The notes beneath the pieces are model-generated. The model saw only the letters and a program-made list of their open reading frames with translations. It searched no databases and was not told the origin of the DNA. 64,000 bases of DNA from Desulfonispora thiosulfatigenes DSM 11270. Its GTDB lineage: Bacteria > Bacillota > Peptococcia > Peptococcales > Desulfonisporaceae. The stretch is from assembly GCF_900176035.1 (NCBI RefSeq), contig NZ_FWWT01000012.1:1-64000 (forward strand), in the 5' to 3' direction. A program made the position numbers and the translations under genes. Each line of letters opens with the position of its first letter. Positions within the stretch are counted from its first letter, which is position 1. This document shows positions 38,345 through 47,225 of this stretch, piece after piece.

Positions 38345-39218
38345 ATCCTGCACCTCCTAATTCATAAATAAATATTTCTTCTAAAGTAAGGGGTAAAATA
38401 TCCATAATAATAGGATTGTATTTATTGAATATTTTTATTACCTCTTCTTTCTCACCTTTAACTATTAATAAACTTACACTTCCACGTTTTTCTTCATGTA
38501 AAATTTCTACTTGCTCTCTTAAATCCTTTAAATTATCTGTTTTAAAGGAAACTTGAATCTTATGAATATCGCTTTTCATTTCATCTAAGTCCCTTTCTAA
38601 AAGAATCGTTCCCTTATTCATAATTCCTACATGATCACAGATGTCTTCTAGTTCTTTGAGGTTATGAGATGAAATAAGAACACTTATCTCTCTTTCAGCC
38701 ACGTCTTCGACAATAAGTTTCCAGACCCTTTTTCTCATTAAAGGATCTAAACCATCAATTGGTTCATCTAAAATCATAATGTCTGGCATAATAGAAAGAG
38801 TTAAAATAAAGGCTACCTGTTTTTGCATACCTTTAGACAATCTACTGATACGTCTTTTTGCATCTAATTCAAATATTTCTAATAAACTTTTATATCTATC
38901 TTCATTCCAGTTAGGATATAATTTTTTATAAAAGTGAGCCATATCCTTGATACTATACATTGGAAAATGGTATAAATCATCAGCTATGTATCCCAGAGTA
39001 CTTTTTACTTCATTATTTTCATAAATATCTTTTCCATTTATAATAACTTCGCCTTCATCTTGCTTGTAAACACCCACGAGGTGTTTTATTAAAGTAGTTT
39101 TACCAGAGCCATTAGCTCCAATTAACCCATAAATTGATCCTTTCTTTACCTTAAGATTGACATCCTTTAGTGCTTTAAAGGCTTCAAAGGATTTACTTAA
39201 GTTTTTTACTTCAATCAT
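38319..39218 (-). CDS. ABC transporter ATP-binding protein (YtrB-like)
   Basis: 299 aa. Walker A GANGSGKTT, signature LSKGMQKQVAFILTLS, Walker B DIMILDEPIDGLDP, and SSHNLKELEDICDH. Overlaps the GntR regulator stop by 8 bp and the permease start by 26 bp, so all three are translationally coupled. Confidence 0.93.
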   Translation of the reverse strand: MIEVKNLSKSFEAFKALKDVNLKVKKGSIYGLIGANGSGKTTLIKHLVGVYKQDEGEVIINGKDIYENNEVKSTLGYIADDLYHFPMYSIKDMAHFYKKLYPNWNEDRYKSLLEIFELDAKRRISRLSKGMQKQVAFILTLSIMPDIMILDEPIDGLDPLMRKRVWKLIVEDVAEREISVLISSHNLKELEDICDHVGIMNKGTILLERDLDEMKSDIHKIQVSFKTDNLKDLREQVEILHEEKRGSVSLLIVKGEKEEVIKIFNKYNPIIMDILPLTLEEIFIYELGGAGYEIQNLIF

Positions 39219-39600
39219 CGTTACTTCCTCCTTTCAGCTCCGTAAATGTTTTTTCAACTAGCTCTATTAATTCTTGCTTTTTTACACCTAAATAAATAAG
39301 CTCCGATAAGTTTTTATGAATTTCTTGTTTTAATTGATTCATACTAGCATCATCAACCTTTTCTATCATTGGCGAAACAAAATTGCCCCGACCCTTTACA
39401 GTATAAATATAACCCTGCCGCTCAAGCTCTCGATATGCCTTTTGAATTGTATTGGGGTTAATTGTTAATTCTTTTGCTAAATCCCTTACTGAAGGCATTT
39501 GTTCATCAGGCTTTAAAACATCTTTAATTATAATTTGTTTGAATTTATCTATTATTTGCTCATATAAGGCTTTTCTACTTTTAAAATCTAACTGAAACAT
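39211..39600 (-). CDS. GntR-family repressor, YtrA subfamily
   Basis: 129 aa. Short GntR regulator: an N-terminal winged helix (SRKALYEQIIDKFKQIII, VRDLAKELTINPNTIQKAYRELERQGYIYTVKGRGNFV) and only a ~50-residue helical tail, the YtrA layout. First gene of the three-gene ABC operon and probably its autorepressor, acting at the palindrome at 39660-39680. Confidence 0.92.
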   Translation of the reverse strand: MFQLDFKSRKALYEQIIDKFKQIIIKDVLKPDEQMPSVRDLAKELTINPNTIQKAYRELERQGYIYTVKGRGNFVSPMIEKVDDASMNQLKQEIHKNLSELIYLGVKKQELIELVEKTFTELKGGSNDD

Positions 39601-39659
39601 ATTTCACCCCCCTATCCCTTTTGTGTATTTCGTGTGTTATGCGTGTTATGTGTGTTATC

Positions 39660-39680
39660 TGTATTATCATATGTAGTACA
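39660..39680 (-). promoter_or_regulatory. Probable operator of the YtrA-like repressor
   Basis: Interrupted palindrome TGTATTA-N7-TAGTACA (one mismatch between arms), about 60 bp before the regulator start. YtrA-type repressors bind similar TGTA/TACA palindromes. Between it and the gene lie four imperfect direct repeats of ATAACAC (minus strand), possibly accessory sites. Confidence 0.55.
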
Positions 39681-39921
39681 CATTTAATTTATTCCATAGA
39701 CTTCCTTTTGTCAAGGTTTAATTCTAAAAGGATCTTACCTTTTGAACCATAATAAAACCCCTGCTACTATCGAGGTGATAGAAATTGATAAAATCATCCC
39801 TACTGTATTACAAGTATAAAAGTAATGGTTATCTACACAATAATAATGATAAATCCATGCTATTGTATTTACATTATCTACATAAGTGAATATACTAATA
39901 TCAAAAGGAGGCGTTTATTTT

Positions 39922-40194
39922 ATGTCAATGAAAAACTTAAATGTACGTGTAGACGCAGAATTAAAGGCAAAAGCTGAGAAGGTTTTTTCTGAACTTGGAA
40001 TGAATATGTCAACAGCATTGACTATCTTCTTAAAAACATCTGTACGTTATGGCGGCATTCCTTTCGAGCTACGTCTTGATGAGCCCAACAGAGAAACCCT
40101 CCAAGCAATAGATGATGTTAACAATAATAGAGGCATGAGTAGGACATTTAATAGTGTTGAAGAACTGATGGTGGACTTAAATGCTGAAAATTAG
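39922..40194 (+). CDS. dinJ: DinJ/RelB-family antitoxin
   Basis: 90 aa from the ATG at 39922, ten bases after AAGGAGG; the frame also opens at a GTG (39886), which is unlikely. N-terminal ribbon-helix-helix (NLNVRVDAELKAKAEKVFSELGMNMSTALTIFLKTSV) as in DinJ/RelB, then GIPFELR and a C-terminal toxin-neutralising tail. It overlaps the toxin gene by 14 bp. It should repress its own promoter together with the toxin. Confidence 0.93.
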   Translation: MSMKNLNVRVDAELKAKAEKVFSELGMNMSTALTIFLKTSVRYGGIPFELRLDEPNRETLQAIDDVNNNRGMSRTFNSVEELMVDLNAEN

Positions 40195-40453
40195 ATATTC
40201 TAACAAGTTTAAGAAGGATTATAAAACATTAGTAAAACGAGGGTATAATATAAAATTATTAGAAGAAGTATTAGAAATGCTTTGTACTGAAAAACCATTA
40301 CCTCCAAAATATAAAGATCACGTATTGGTTGGTCGTTATGCTGGACATAGAGAATGTCATATCTTACCCGATTGGTTACTTATTTATAAAATTGAAGATG
40401 ATATGCTGACACTCTCCTTAACACGAGCAGGTTCACATAGTGATTTATTTTAA
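40181..40453 (+). CDS. yafQ: YafQ-family mRNA interferase toxin
   Basis: 90 aa RelE/YafQ-fold ribosome-dependent endoribonuclease. The YafQ catalytic residues are visible: GHRECHILPDWLLIYKI (His, His, Asp, Trp) and the C-terminal TRAGSHSDLF His. Full length and apparently active. It is co-transcribed with dinJ and is the only plus-strand operon between two minus-strand GntR-ABC operons. Confidence 0.93.
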   Translation: MLKIRYSNKFKKDYKTLVKRGYNIKLLEEVLEMLCTEKPLPPKYKDHVLVGRYAGHRECHILPDWLLIYKIEDDMLTLSLTRAGSHSDLF

Positions 40454-40512
40454 ATAAATGAACATAAAATATTTGAAATTTATAGATTAACTTTTAAATT
40501 ATTCTAAAAAAG

Positions 40513-40552
40513 GTGTCCTGATAAAATATTATAATATTATATCAGGACACTT
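40513..40552. terminator. Bidirectional terminator
   Basis: GTGTCCTGATA ... TATCAGGACAC, perfect 11-bp arms around an AT-rich loop, flanked by A and T runs, between the toxin gene and the convergent permease gene. Confidence 0.88.
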
Positions 40553-40561
40553 TCTTCCTCA

Positions 40562-41215
40562 TTAAAACTCTTTATTTTTATAAATTGTAAGAGAAACTGT
40601 AAATGAAAAAACATAAAGTGCTATCGCAAGTGCAAATAATATAATACTTACGATTGTAAAATCTAATGATAATAAATACTTAACAAAATCCGTCTCAAAA
40701 ATATCATCTCTATAGCGATTAAAAATATTCGGAATTAGAATTAAGCACATGTAAAATATTCCATTAAATATTTGCACCTTTCCAATACTATAATATTGAA
40801 AGGGTAAAGAAAAAACTAAAAACATTAAGGAAAGGCTTATAGCCACCAAAATAGTAGAAAAGTTAGGAAAATTAACTGGCCCCATAAAAATATCCGTAAA
40901 AAAACCAACTACATAAATATAACCACTGATAATTATGCTATAAAAAAACAAGGATAGATACCTAGCTTTGACTATTTCACCTTTTTTAACAGGTAGAGAG
41001 TTTAAAATAATATCTCCCTGGATTTTTGCTTCCCTAACTGAGATAAACATCGCAGACATGTATGTTAATAAAAAAACAAGAAAAACAAACACTATTTGTG
41101 ATAAAAATGGTTCTTTCATGGTTACCCCAACAAAGGCAAAAATACCTCCTACTATTACATGGGAAATATTTAAATATTTTAATAAACGAAAATCTTTGAT
41201 AATTAAAGCCTTCAC
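40562..41215 (-). CDS. ABC-2 type permease (second of pair)
   Basis: 217 aa, six predicted TM segments, with a VREAKIQGDIILNSLPVKKGEIVKARYLS block shared with bacitracin/lantibiotic-type ABC-2 permeases. Last gene of the four-gene GntR-ATPase-permease-permease operon; 11 bp after its paralogue. Confidence 0.85.
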   Translation of the reverse strand: MKALIIKDFRLLKYLNISHVIVGGIFAFVGVTMKEPFLSQIVFVFLVFLLTYMSAMFISVREAKIQGDIILNSLPVKKGEIVKARYLSLFFYSIIISGYIYVVGFFTDIFMGPVNFPNFSTILVAISLSLMFLVFSLPFQYYSIGKVQIFNGIFYMCLILIPNIFNRYRDDIFETDFVKYLLSLDFTIVSIILFALAIALYVFSFTVSLTIYKNKEF

Positions 41216-41226
41216 TTTTACACCTC

Positions 41227-41835
41227 CTAACGTAGATCCCTGTGCTTATAAATAAAAGTAGAGATAAGTCCAGAAACTAAATAAATACCTGTAATAAAAA
41301 ATGGTCCTTGCACTAATTCTACTATTGTAGTTGCATCACCTAGCACAAATATATTAGTGATTATTACATAGATAAAAATATAAATAATACGAGCAATTTT
41401 AGCAGGTAGTAGATATATTAAAGGTACTGCTATCGATAACGAAAATAAAGAAATAAAAAAAGTATGCTTTATCATTGAAAGAGAAAAATTATATCCGATA
41501 TTTAATCCTAAAATTTCTAAAGCTCCAAAGAATAAGTAAATATAAACAACAGAAAATCCATAGTTAATTAAAATAGAAATATATTTACTAAAGACAACCT
41601 CCCACTTCTTTATGGGTAAAGAATCAAAAAATAGACGGTTACGATAACTCCATTCATAGGCAAAAGGCATCATTGATATAAAGTACGTAGAAGCCACAAT
41701 GCTTAATGATACTAGTGTTTCAGGATTATCCATACTCATAATCACTAACATCATTAGCGGAAAGATAAGCATTAAAAAGTATGTTTGCCTATTCCCATAA
41801 CTTAAAATAAAATCTCTTTTTAATAATGCAAGCAT
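41227..41835 (-). CDS. ABC-2 type permease (first of pair)
   Basis: 202 aa, six TM segments, and an FDSLPIKKWEVVFSKYISI block equivalent to the SLPVKKGEIVKARY block of the next gene, so the two are paralogues that probably form a heterodimer. It starts one base after the ATPase gene. Confidence 0.85.
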   Translation of the reverse strand: MLALLKRDFILSYGNRQTYFLMLIFPLMMLVIMSMDNPETLVSLSIVASTYFISMMPFAYEWSYRNRLFFDSLPIKKWEVVFSKYISILINYGFSVVYIYLFFGALEILGLNIGYNFSLSMIKHTFFISLFSLSIAVPLIYLLPAKIARIIYIFIYVIITNIFVLGDATTIVELVQGPFFITGIYLVSGLISTFIYKHRDLR

Positions 41836-41836
41836 T

Positions 41837-42685
41837 TTACTTCCTCCCCGCAGTATAAACCATAATATCTTCCAGACTTGGCTTTTCTATTAATACTTTA
41901 TCATGTGTTAAGGATTTCACCTTTGTTATATTTTCTGTTAAACCTTCAAAACCTACTTTTGTTTCCCTGATATAAATAAAGTTCTTACGCATATCATCAT
42001 CTAAAAGATCTGGGCTACCTTTTACAATGCTAAAGGACTCTAAGATATCATCTTTAGCTTTAGAAAACTCAATATTACCTTTATTAATAAAAGTAATATA
42101 ATCTGCAATTTTTTCTAAGTCTGTGGTAATATGAGTAGAAAAGAAGATAGATTTGTTTTCATCTTGAATAATGTCATATAAAACATCTAAAATTTCTCTC
42201 CTGAAGACAGGATCAAGACCAGAAGTTGGTTCATCCATTATTATTAAATCTGCCTCGTGCGAAAGAGCAATAGCAAGAGAGAACTTCATTTTCATTCCTT
42301 TAGAAAGTTTTTTAATTTTTTGCTTAGGGTCTAATTCAAATCTTTTTACATACATCTCAAAGGTATTATCACTCCACTTACTATAAAAAGGGGCGATAAT
42401 ATTTTTCATTTGCTTTATAGAAAGGTCTTCATAAAAATAGGAAGAATCATAAACAAACCCAATTCTATCTTTAATCTCTTTTTCATGTTTTACATTATCT
42501 TTACCAAAAATTTTTATACTACCTGAATCCTTTTTTAAAAGGTTCATAATAAGCTTAATGGTCGTACTCTTTCCTGCGCCATTAGGGCCAATAAAGCCCA
42601 TGATATATCCTGGCTCTAAATTAAAAGATACATTATCTAATTTGAAATTCTTAAAACCTTTGCTAAGATCATCTATTTTTAACAT
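41837..42685 (-). CDS. ABC transporter ATP-binding protein
   Basis: 282 aa. Walker A GPNGAGKSTTIK, signature LSKGMKMKFSLAIALS, Walker B DLIIMDEPTSGLDP, switch FFSTHITTDLEK. Two bases separate it from the GntR gene. Belongs to the same subfamily as the ATPase at 38319-39218. Confidence 0.93.
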   Translation of the reverse strand: MLKIDDLSKGFKNFKLDNVSFNLEPGYIMGFIGPNGAGKSTTIKLIMNLLKKDSGSIKIFGKDNVKHEKEIKDRIGFVYDSSYFYEDLSIKQMKNIIAPFYSKWSDNTFEMYVKRFELDPKQKIKKLSKGMKMKFSLAIALSHEADLIIMDEPTSGLDPVFRREILDVLYDIIQDENKSIFFSTHITTDLEKIADYITFINKGNIEFSKAKDDILESFSIVKGSPDLLDDDMRKNFIYIRETKVGFEGLTENITKVKSLTHDKVLIEKPSLEDIMVYTAGRK

Positions 42686-42687
42686 CT

Positions 42688-43062
42688 TTATACCTCCTGA
42701 AATAAAATTTGGAGCATTTCTTCTATTTCCTTGTAATCAATTCCTAATAATTTACTTTCCTTAACCACATCTAATAGTTTTTCTTCAATTATTTTTAATT
42801 TTTTTTCCTTTAATAGCTCATTGTTTTGCTGTGCAACAAAGGAACCTTTGCCCTGCATAGTTACTATAAAACCTTCCTTTTCTAATTCTTCATATGCCCT
42901 TTTAGTAGTGATAACAGATATCTGCAAATCTCTAGCAAGCGCCCGAATAGAAGGTAACCCCTCCCCTTCTTGAAGCTCTCCCTTTATTATCATGCCTTTT
43001 ATCTGATTAGTTATCTGTTCATAAATAGGTTCATTAGAAGAATTAGAGATAATAATACTCAT
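42688..43062 (-). CDS. GntR-family repressor, YtrA subfamily
   Basis: 124 aa, the same short winged-helix-plus-tail layout as the regulator at 39211 (NEPIYEQITNQIKGMII, IRALARDLQISVITTKRAYEELEKEGFIVTMQGKGSFV). First gene of the second ABC operon; probably autoregulates through the palindrome at 43097-43130. Confidence 0.92.
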   Translation of the reverse strand: MSIIISNSSNEPIYEQITNQIKGMIIKGELQEGEGLPSIRALARDLQISVITTKRAYEELEKEGFIVTMQGKGSFVAQQNNELLKEKKLKIIEEKLLDVVKESKLLGIDYKEIEEMLQILFQEV

Positions 43063-43096
43063 AGTATCTCTCCTTCTGTACTCTTTGTTTATTCGG

Positions 43097-43130
43097 TATA
43101 TACTGTTTATAAATTATATATACAGTATAT
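43097..43130 (-). promoter_or_regulatory. Probable operator of the second GntR repressor
   Basis: Inverted repeat TATATACTGT-N15-ACAGTATATG, nine of ten positions matched, 35-70 bp before the regulator start and overlapping the likely promoter region. A further GTACAGTTAACAGT follows. The arm sequence differs from the first operon's operator, suggesting separate specificity. Confidence 0.6.
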
Positions 43131-43206
43131 GTACAGTTAACAGTGATGTCAACAAATTTCTGTTTTAAAAGTATTTATATGGTAAATTAAAGGTTAACTT
43201 ACCCAT

Positions 43207-43251
43207 AAAAAAAGCAGAAGCCCTCTTATATCAAAGAATTGGCTCTGCTTT
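43207..43251 (-). terminator. Terminator of the amidase gene
   Basis: Minus-strand AAAGCAGAGCC ... GGGCTTCTGCTTTTTTT hairpin immediately after the amidase stop codon at 43258. Confidence 0.85.
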
Positions 43252-43257
43252 ATACAT

Positions 43258-44772
43258 TCAATATATTTCTCTAAAGTATTTATCTATACCCCTAATTATG
43301 GCCCCAACTACCTTATTCTGGTATTCTTCCTGTTGAAGTTTTTCTGCTTCTTCTGCATTACTTAAAAAACCAACTTCAATTAATACGGATGCACTTTCTG
43401 TAGGTTTTAACACAATCAATCCATTTCCTACCTTAGGCCCCCTGTTATTAGCCTCTGTTGCTTTTGAAATTTCTTCAGATAATGTTTTTGCTAAATATTT
43501 AGAATCATCTCCACTACTATATTTCTTATCCTTAGAATTATACCAGACTTCCACTCCTGAAGCTGCTGGGTTAGCCGAATTTGCATGTATACTTACGAAT
43601 AAATCTGCTACATTTTTATTAGCTATCCCTGATCTATCTTTAAAGTCCACATCAAAATCATCATCTCTAGTCATAATCGAAGTATAATTATTAGAAACCA
43701 GAGCTTTATCTAATTTCTTTGAAATCTCTAAAACTAAATCTTTTTCATAGATACCATTTTGAAAACAACCTGGTTTATTTCCCCCATGACCAGGATCTAT
43801 TACTATTACCTTCTTACCTGGATTTGGTGGTCTTGGTATAATTATTTGTTTGTCTTCTGATGGTTTCTCCTCTTCTGAGGAATTCTTGTCTTCTGAAGGA
43901 TTTGTATTTTCCAAAGGTTTTTTATCTTCAGAAGGCTTTGCAATTACTGGTGGTTTTACCTCAACCTTTCCTCCAGATTTAAGAAATAAACTCATTTTAT
44001 CCTTTTCTGATTTTATTTCTACATTTGAATCTATGTAATCTTCATCTAGGTCCAGAACTAAGCGCACAACTTTTCTATCTTTACCATATATATCTGATTC
44101 AAATTGTGACACTCTTATCTTTTTTAATTCATTAATATTAGAATTATATTCTGCATAATTTTTATCCACGCTTGTATCTAATAAATCTAGTACAATTCTT
44201 TTAGGATTTTCTAACTTAGTCTTTTTAAATTCTATTTCGCCAGATTTATCTATATGAATATATCCACTTTTTTCTACTATATTATGTACTTTCGATTCCT
44301 CAATCTTAAATGTTTCTATAATTGGCATTCTCAGTTTATCATCATAATCTACCTTATATCCAAAAGTTTCGCTCAAAAATCTAAGTGGAACCATCGTGCT
44401 ATTCCTCACTAGTTTAGGGGTAATTCCTTTCTCCAATGTCTTTTTAGTACCGTTTATATAGACAACTCTACTATCTATATTCATTATAATTGTATTTTTC
44501 CCCTGCACTACAGTAACCTTTTTAGTCTTTTCTTCCCACTCAACCTTTGCGTTTAAGGATTCCGTTATAAACCTCACTGGAACTAATGTATAGCTATCCT
44601 TTGGGTCTATAAACGACATCGGATTTGTATATAATGCTTGTCCATCTAGTAAAATGGGTATCCCCTTTACCTGCTCCGTGTTATTATCCATATTATTACT
44701 AGCTGCAACCGCAGGTGTAGACATAATTAATAATATAATTAATAACAAGAATATTTTATGAATATTTTTCAT
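43258..44772 (-). CDS. N-acetylmuramoyl-L-alanine amidase with stalk and AMIN-like domains
   Basis: 504 aa, exported (hydrophobic IFLLLIILLIMSTPAVAAS signal). Domains in order: copper-amine-oxidase-N stalk (LVPVRFITESLNAKVEWEE, STMVPLRFLSETFGYKVDYD), an AMIN-like beta domain (RIVLDLLDTSVD, VVRLVLDLDEDY), a linker of repeated Pro-Ser-Glu-Asp-Lys units (about 280-315), and a C-terminal Amidase_3 domain (VIDPGHGGNKPG, SIHANSA, LIEVGFLSNAEEA) with zinc His and catalytic Glu. Cleaves the stem peptide from peptidoglycan; cell separation or remodelling. Confidence 0.93.
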   Translation of the reverse strand: MKNIHKIFLLLIILLIMSTPAVAASNNMDNNTEQVKGIPILLDGQALYTNPMSFIDPKDSYTLVPVRFITESLNAKVEWEEKTKKVTVVQGKNTIIMNIDSRVVYINGTKKTLEKGITPKLVRNSTMVPLRFLSETFGYKVDYDDKLRMPIIETFKIEESKVHNIVEKSGYIHIDKSGEIEFKKTKLENPKRIVLDLLDTSVDKNYAEYNSNINELKKIRVSQFESDIYGKDRKVVRLVLDLDEDYIDSNVEIKSEKDKMSLFLKSGGKVEVKPPVIAKPSEDKKPLENTNPSEDKNSSEEEKPSEDKQIIIPRPPNPGKKVIVIDPGHGGNKPGCFQNGIYEKDLVLEISKKLDKALVSNNYTSIMTRDDDFDVDFKDRSGIANKNVADLFVSIHANSANPAASGVEVWYNSKDKKYSSGDDSKYLAKTLSEEISKATEANNRGPKVGNGLIVLKPTESASVLIEVGFLSNAEEAEKLQQEEYQNKVVGAIIRGIDKYFREIY

Positions 44773-44960
44773 ATTATCCCTCCCATATTGAAATACACAT
44801 ATTTTATCATAAAAGAAAAAACATATGTAAAATCTGCTATTAAAATTTAGTAATATTTAATTCTTAGTAGAATGCACATATTATTAAGACGTTTTAACAT
44901 TACTCATAGTTCCCTGTAAAGGCAATATTATATATATTTTAACATGCTTTTCATGTGTAT

Positions 44961-44988
44961 AAAAAAAGAAGCTAATCATTTAGCTTCT
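44961..44988 (-). terminator. Terminator of the AI-2E-family gene
   Basis: Minus-strand AGAAGCTAAATGATTAGCTTCT hairpin (arms GAAGCTAA/TTAGCTTC) followed by T7. Confidence 0.88.
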
Positions 44989-45007
44989 GCAAATAATCTA
45001 TAAATCT

Positions 45008-46057
45008 TTACTTTTCCCCTCTTTTTTTAATTAAATTAAACAAGGTTTTAAATATAATCACCAACACTAAAAATAAAGGGATTCCTATGAATGCACCCAG
45101 TAATCCAAGTAATTTCATACTTACAATTATTATAATAATGACGGCTAAGGGGTGTAAATTTAATTTATTTCCCATAATTTTAGGTGTAATTATATTTCCT
45201 TCTAACTGTTGTACTATTATAGCAGTTATTGCTATTTTTATTACCAGTCCAAAGTCTATAGTAAGCGCTACAAGTATAGCAGGCAGTATCCCTAAAAAGG
45301 CACCTAATATGGGTATAACTGCGGTTATAAGAGAAAAGGATCCCATGAGTAAAGCATTTGGCATACCAATAATTAAGTAGCCAATAAACATTAAGCTTCC
45401 AATTATTGCAGCTACTAAAAGCTGTCCATTTATATATGTGGATAATACATCATCCGATTTTTTAAACATGTCTTTTATTTCAGGCTTGTATTTTCCAGGA
45501 ACCTTTAAAAATATCTTTTCTTTAAAATACTTATCATCTTTTAAAAGATAGAATAACATAAAGGGAATCAATACTAATTGAGTGGTGAAATCCCCCACGC
45601 CAGAAAATATACCCGTTGCGTTTGAGGCAATACTAGTTACTAAAGTTTTAATGTTATTATTTATTTTTTCAAGGATATTTAAATCTGGGAGAACTTCATG
45701 AAGTTTCCCATTTAAATACTCTTTATAATTTAATAGCTTATCTTGGTTTTTTATAAAGGCATCTTCAAATTGATCCTTTATTACCTCTCCACCAGATATA
45801 GTAATAACCATTATAATGATTAAAACAATTAATATAGTAATTAAGGATGCAATTCCATCCTTTTTTATGAATCTAAGTAATAACTTTTTTAAGGGTCTCA
45901 AAGCATAATAAAAGAAACCACCTATAATTATAGGTATAATAATTATCCCTATAATTTCAAGTATAGGATGTATAATTGGTTGGATTTTCATAAATAACAT
46001 TATTATAGTTATAGTTATTAATATTTGAACCAATGTTTTTGTTATTTTATCATTCAA
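45008..46057 (-). CDS. AI-2E family transporter (UPF0118)
   Basis: About 349 aa, with paired N-terminal TMs, an amphipathic soluble region (about 95-150) and five C-terminal TMs; VALT, GSFSLITAVIPILGAFLGILPAIL and QQLEGNIITPKIMG are the family's conserved block. Members are linked to AI-2 or Na+/H+ transport, but the substrate here is open. The start is uncertain: a TTG at 46057 fits the AAGGGG site better than the GTG at 46066. Confidence 0.88.
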   Translation of the reverse strand: MNDKITKTLVQILITITIIMLFMKIQPIIHPILEIIGIIIIPIIIGGFFYYALRPLKKLLLRFIKKDGIASLITILIVLIIIMVITISGGEVIKDQFEDAFIKNQDKLLNYKEYLNGKLHEVLPDLNILEKINNNIKTLVTSIASNATGIFSGVGDFTTQLVLIPFMLFYLLKDDKYFKEKIFLKVPGKYKPEIKDMFKKSDDVLSTYINGQLLVAAIIGSLMFIGYLIIGMPNALLMGSFSLITAVIPILGAFLGILPAILVALTIDFGLVIKIAITAIIVQQLEGNIITPKIMGNKLNLHPLAVIIIIIVSMKLLGLLGAFIGIPLFLVLVIIFKTLFNLIKKRGEK

Positions 46058-46080
46058 AACACGCACCCCTTAGGCCTAAT

Positions 46081-47028
46081 TCAATTCTTAAAAGGTATAC
46101 TAATACCCTCAACGGTAATTTTATCTTTGCCTCTACTCTTAGAAAGATAGAGATTGGTATCTACTTCAGCAATAATGTCATCAACATTCATTTCAGCCAT
46201 TTTCTCAGAAGAAAATTGTGCTATCCCCACGCTAAAGGTTGGGTTGATATTAAGTTTTTTATTGCATTCTTCTTGGAATAGTTGGTAAATTCTTCGCAAT
46301 GCTTTTATGAGTAAACCAGTAGAGGACCCGGTAGATACTAGCATGAATTCTTCACCACCAAATCTACCCAAAATATCTTTTTTCCTAGTATTGGCTGAGG
46401 CTGCAACACAAAAAATATCAATAACCTTATCACCTACTACATGTCCATAAGTATCATTTATAACTTTAAAATCATCAAAGTCTATCATAGCGATTGTTAA
46501 ATTTTCCTTACCAGCTGTCAATAACTTCAAAGTACTTAAAAGGGAATATTTATTTGTTGTACCTGTAGCCATATCAAGTGATAATTGATTATTTAGAAGA
46601 TCTTCATATTCCTTCTGCGTAGTAATATCTACAAATGATACTATAGCAAAAATATCTCCTTCCGAGACGATTTGTGATGCACTGATTTTAAACCATTTTT
46701 TCTGTTCTAAATCTTTAATCGTAAAGTTATGATCCATAACGGTATCAGGTATAGTTATTCCTTCATTAAGAACCGCCTGCACACCTGCTCTCATACCACA
46801 ATGATTGCATATTTCTATATCTCCACAAATTTCATCTTGACCACTAACGATCGAACAATTGAATACATTTCCAAACCTTTGACCTTCAATAGCTTTTGGG
46901 GAGAGTTTAAACATATTAAACATATAATTATTCACACTACGCAAAGTAGTATCCTTATTAATAATAACAAGTCCAACCGGTGAGTTCTCAAAAACTGCCT
47001 GAAACATTTTCTTTGATTGTTCTGGCAT
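46081..47028 (-). CDS. PAS-GGDEF diguanylate cyclase
   Basis: 315 aa, cytoplasmic. N-terminal PAS domain (about 8-130) containing a cysteine cluster (one Cys in FNCSIV, then ICGDIEICNHCGMR) that could bind a metal or haem-like cofactor. C-terminal GGDEF domain with an intact GGEEF active site (RFGGEEFML) and an RKKD inhibitory I-site exactly five residues before it, so it should make c-di-GMP with product feedback. No EAL domain. It supplies the ligand class of the riboswitch at 23.2 kb. Confidence 0.93.
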   Translation of the reverse strand: MPEQSKKMFQAVFENSPVGLVIINKDTTLRSVNNYMFNMFKLSPKAIEGQRFGNVFNCSIVSGQDEICGDIEICNHCGMRAGVQAVLNEGITIPDTVMDHNFTIKDLEQKKWFKISASQIVSEGDIFAIVSFVDITTQKEYEDLLNNQLSLDMATGTTNKYSLLSTLKLLTAGKENLTIAMIDFDDFKVINDTYGHVVGDKVIDIFCVAASANTRKKDILGRFGGEEFMLVSTGSSTGLLIKALRRIYQLFQEECNKKLNINPTFSVGIAQFSSEKMAEMNVDDIIAEVDTNLYLSKSRGKDKITVEGISIPFKN

Positions 47029-47168
47029 GATATCCCTCCCTAAAAAATGCCTTCAATAATACATATCCTATCTTTTATCTCCTAATAACTTATAATTAAT
47101 TATATTTAGACCATACTATTATTAAGATAATCTTTCAAGAGGTAATTATTAATATATTTGGGTATAAT

Positions 47169-47212
47169 AAAACCGTAGAAAAACTTGTAATTTAAGTCTT
47201 TCTACGGTTTTC
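47169..47212 (-). terminator. Terminator of the TRAP operon
   Basis: AAAACCGTAGAAA and TTTCTACGGTTTT arms around an AT-rich loop, just after the DctQ gene stop at 47226. Confidence 0.88.
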
Positions 47213-47225
47213 TCTACTCTATCAC

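Noticed and set aside
39620-39665. Repeated GTGTTAT units as a CRISPR-like array
   Set aside because: Units are 7-10 bp with spacers of only a few bases; more likely operator or simple repeat.
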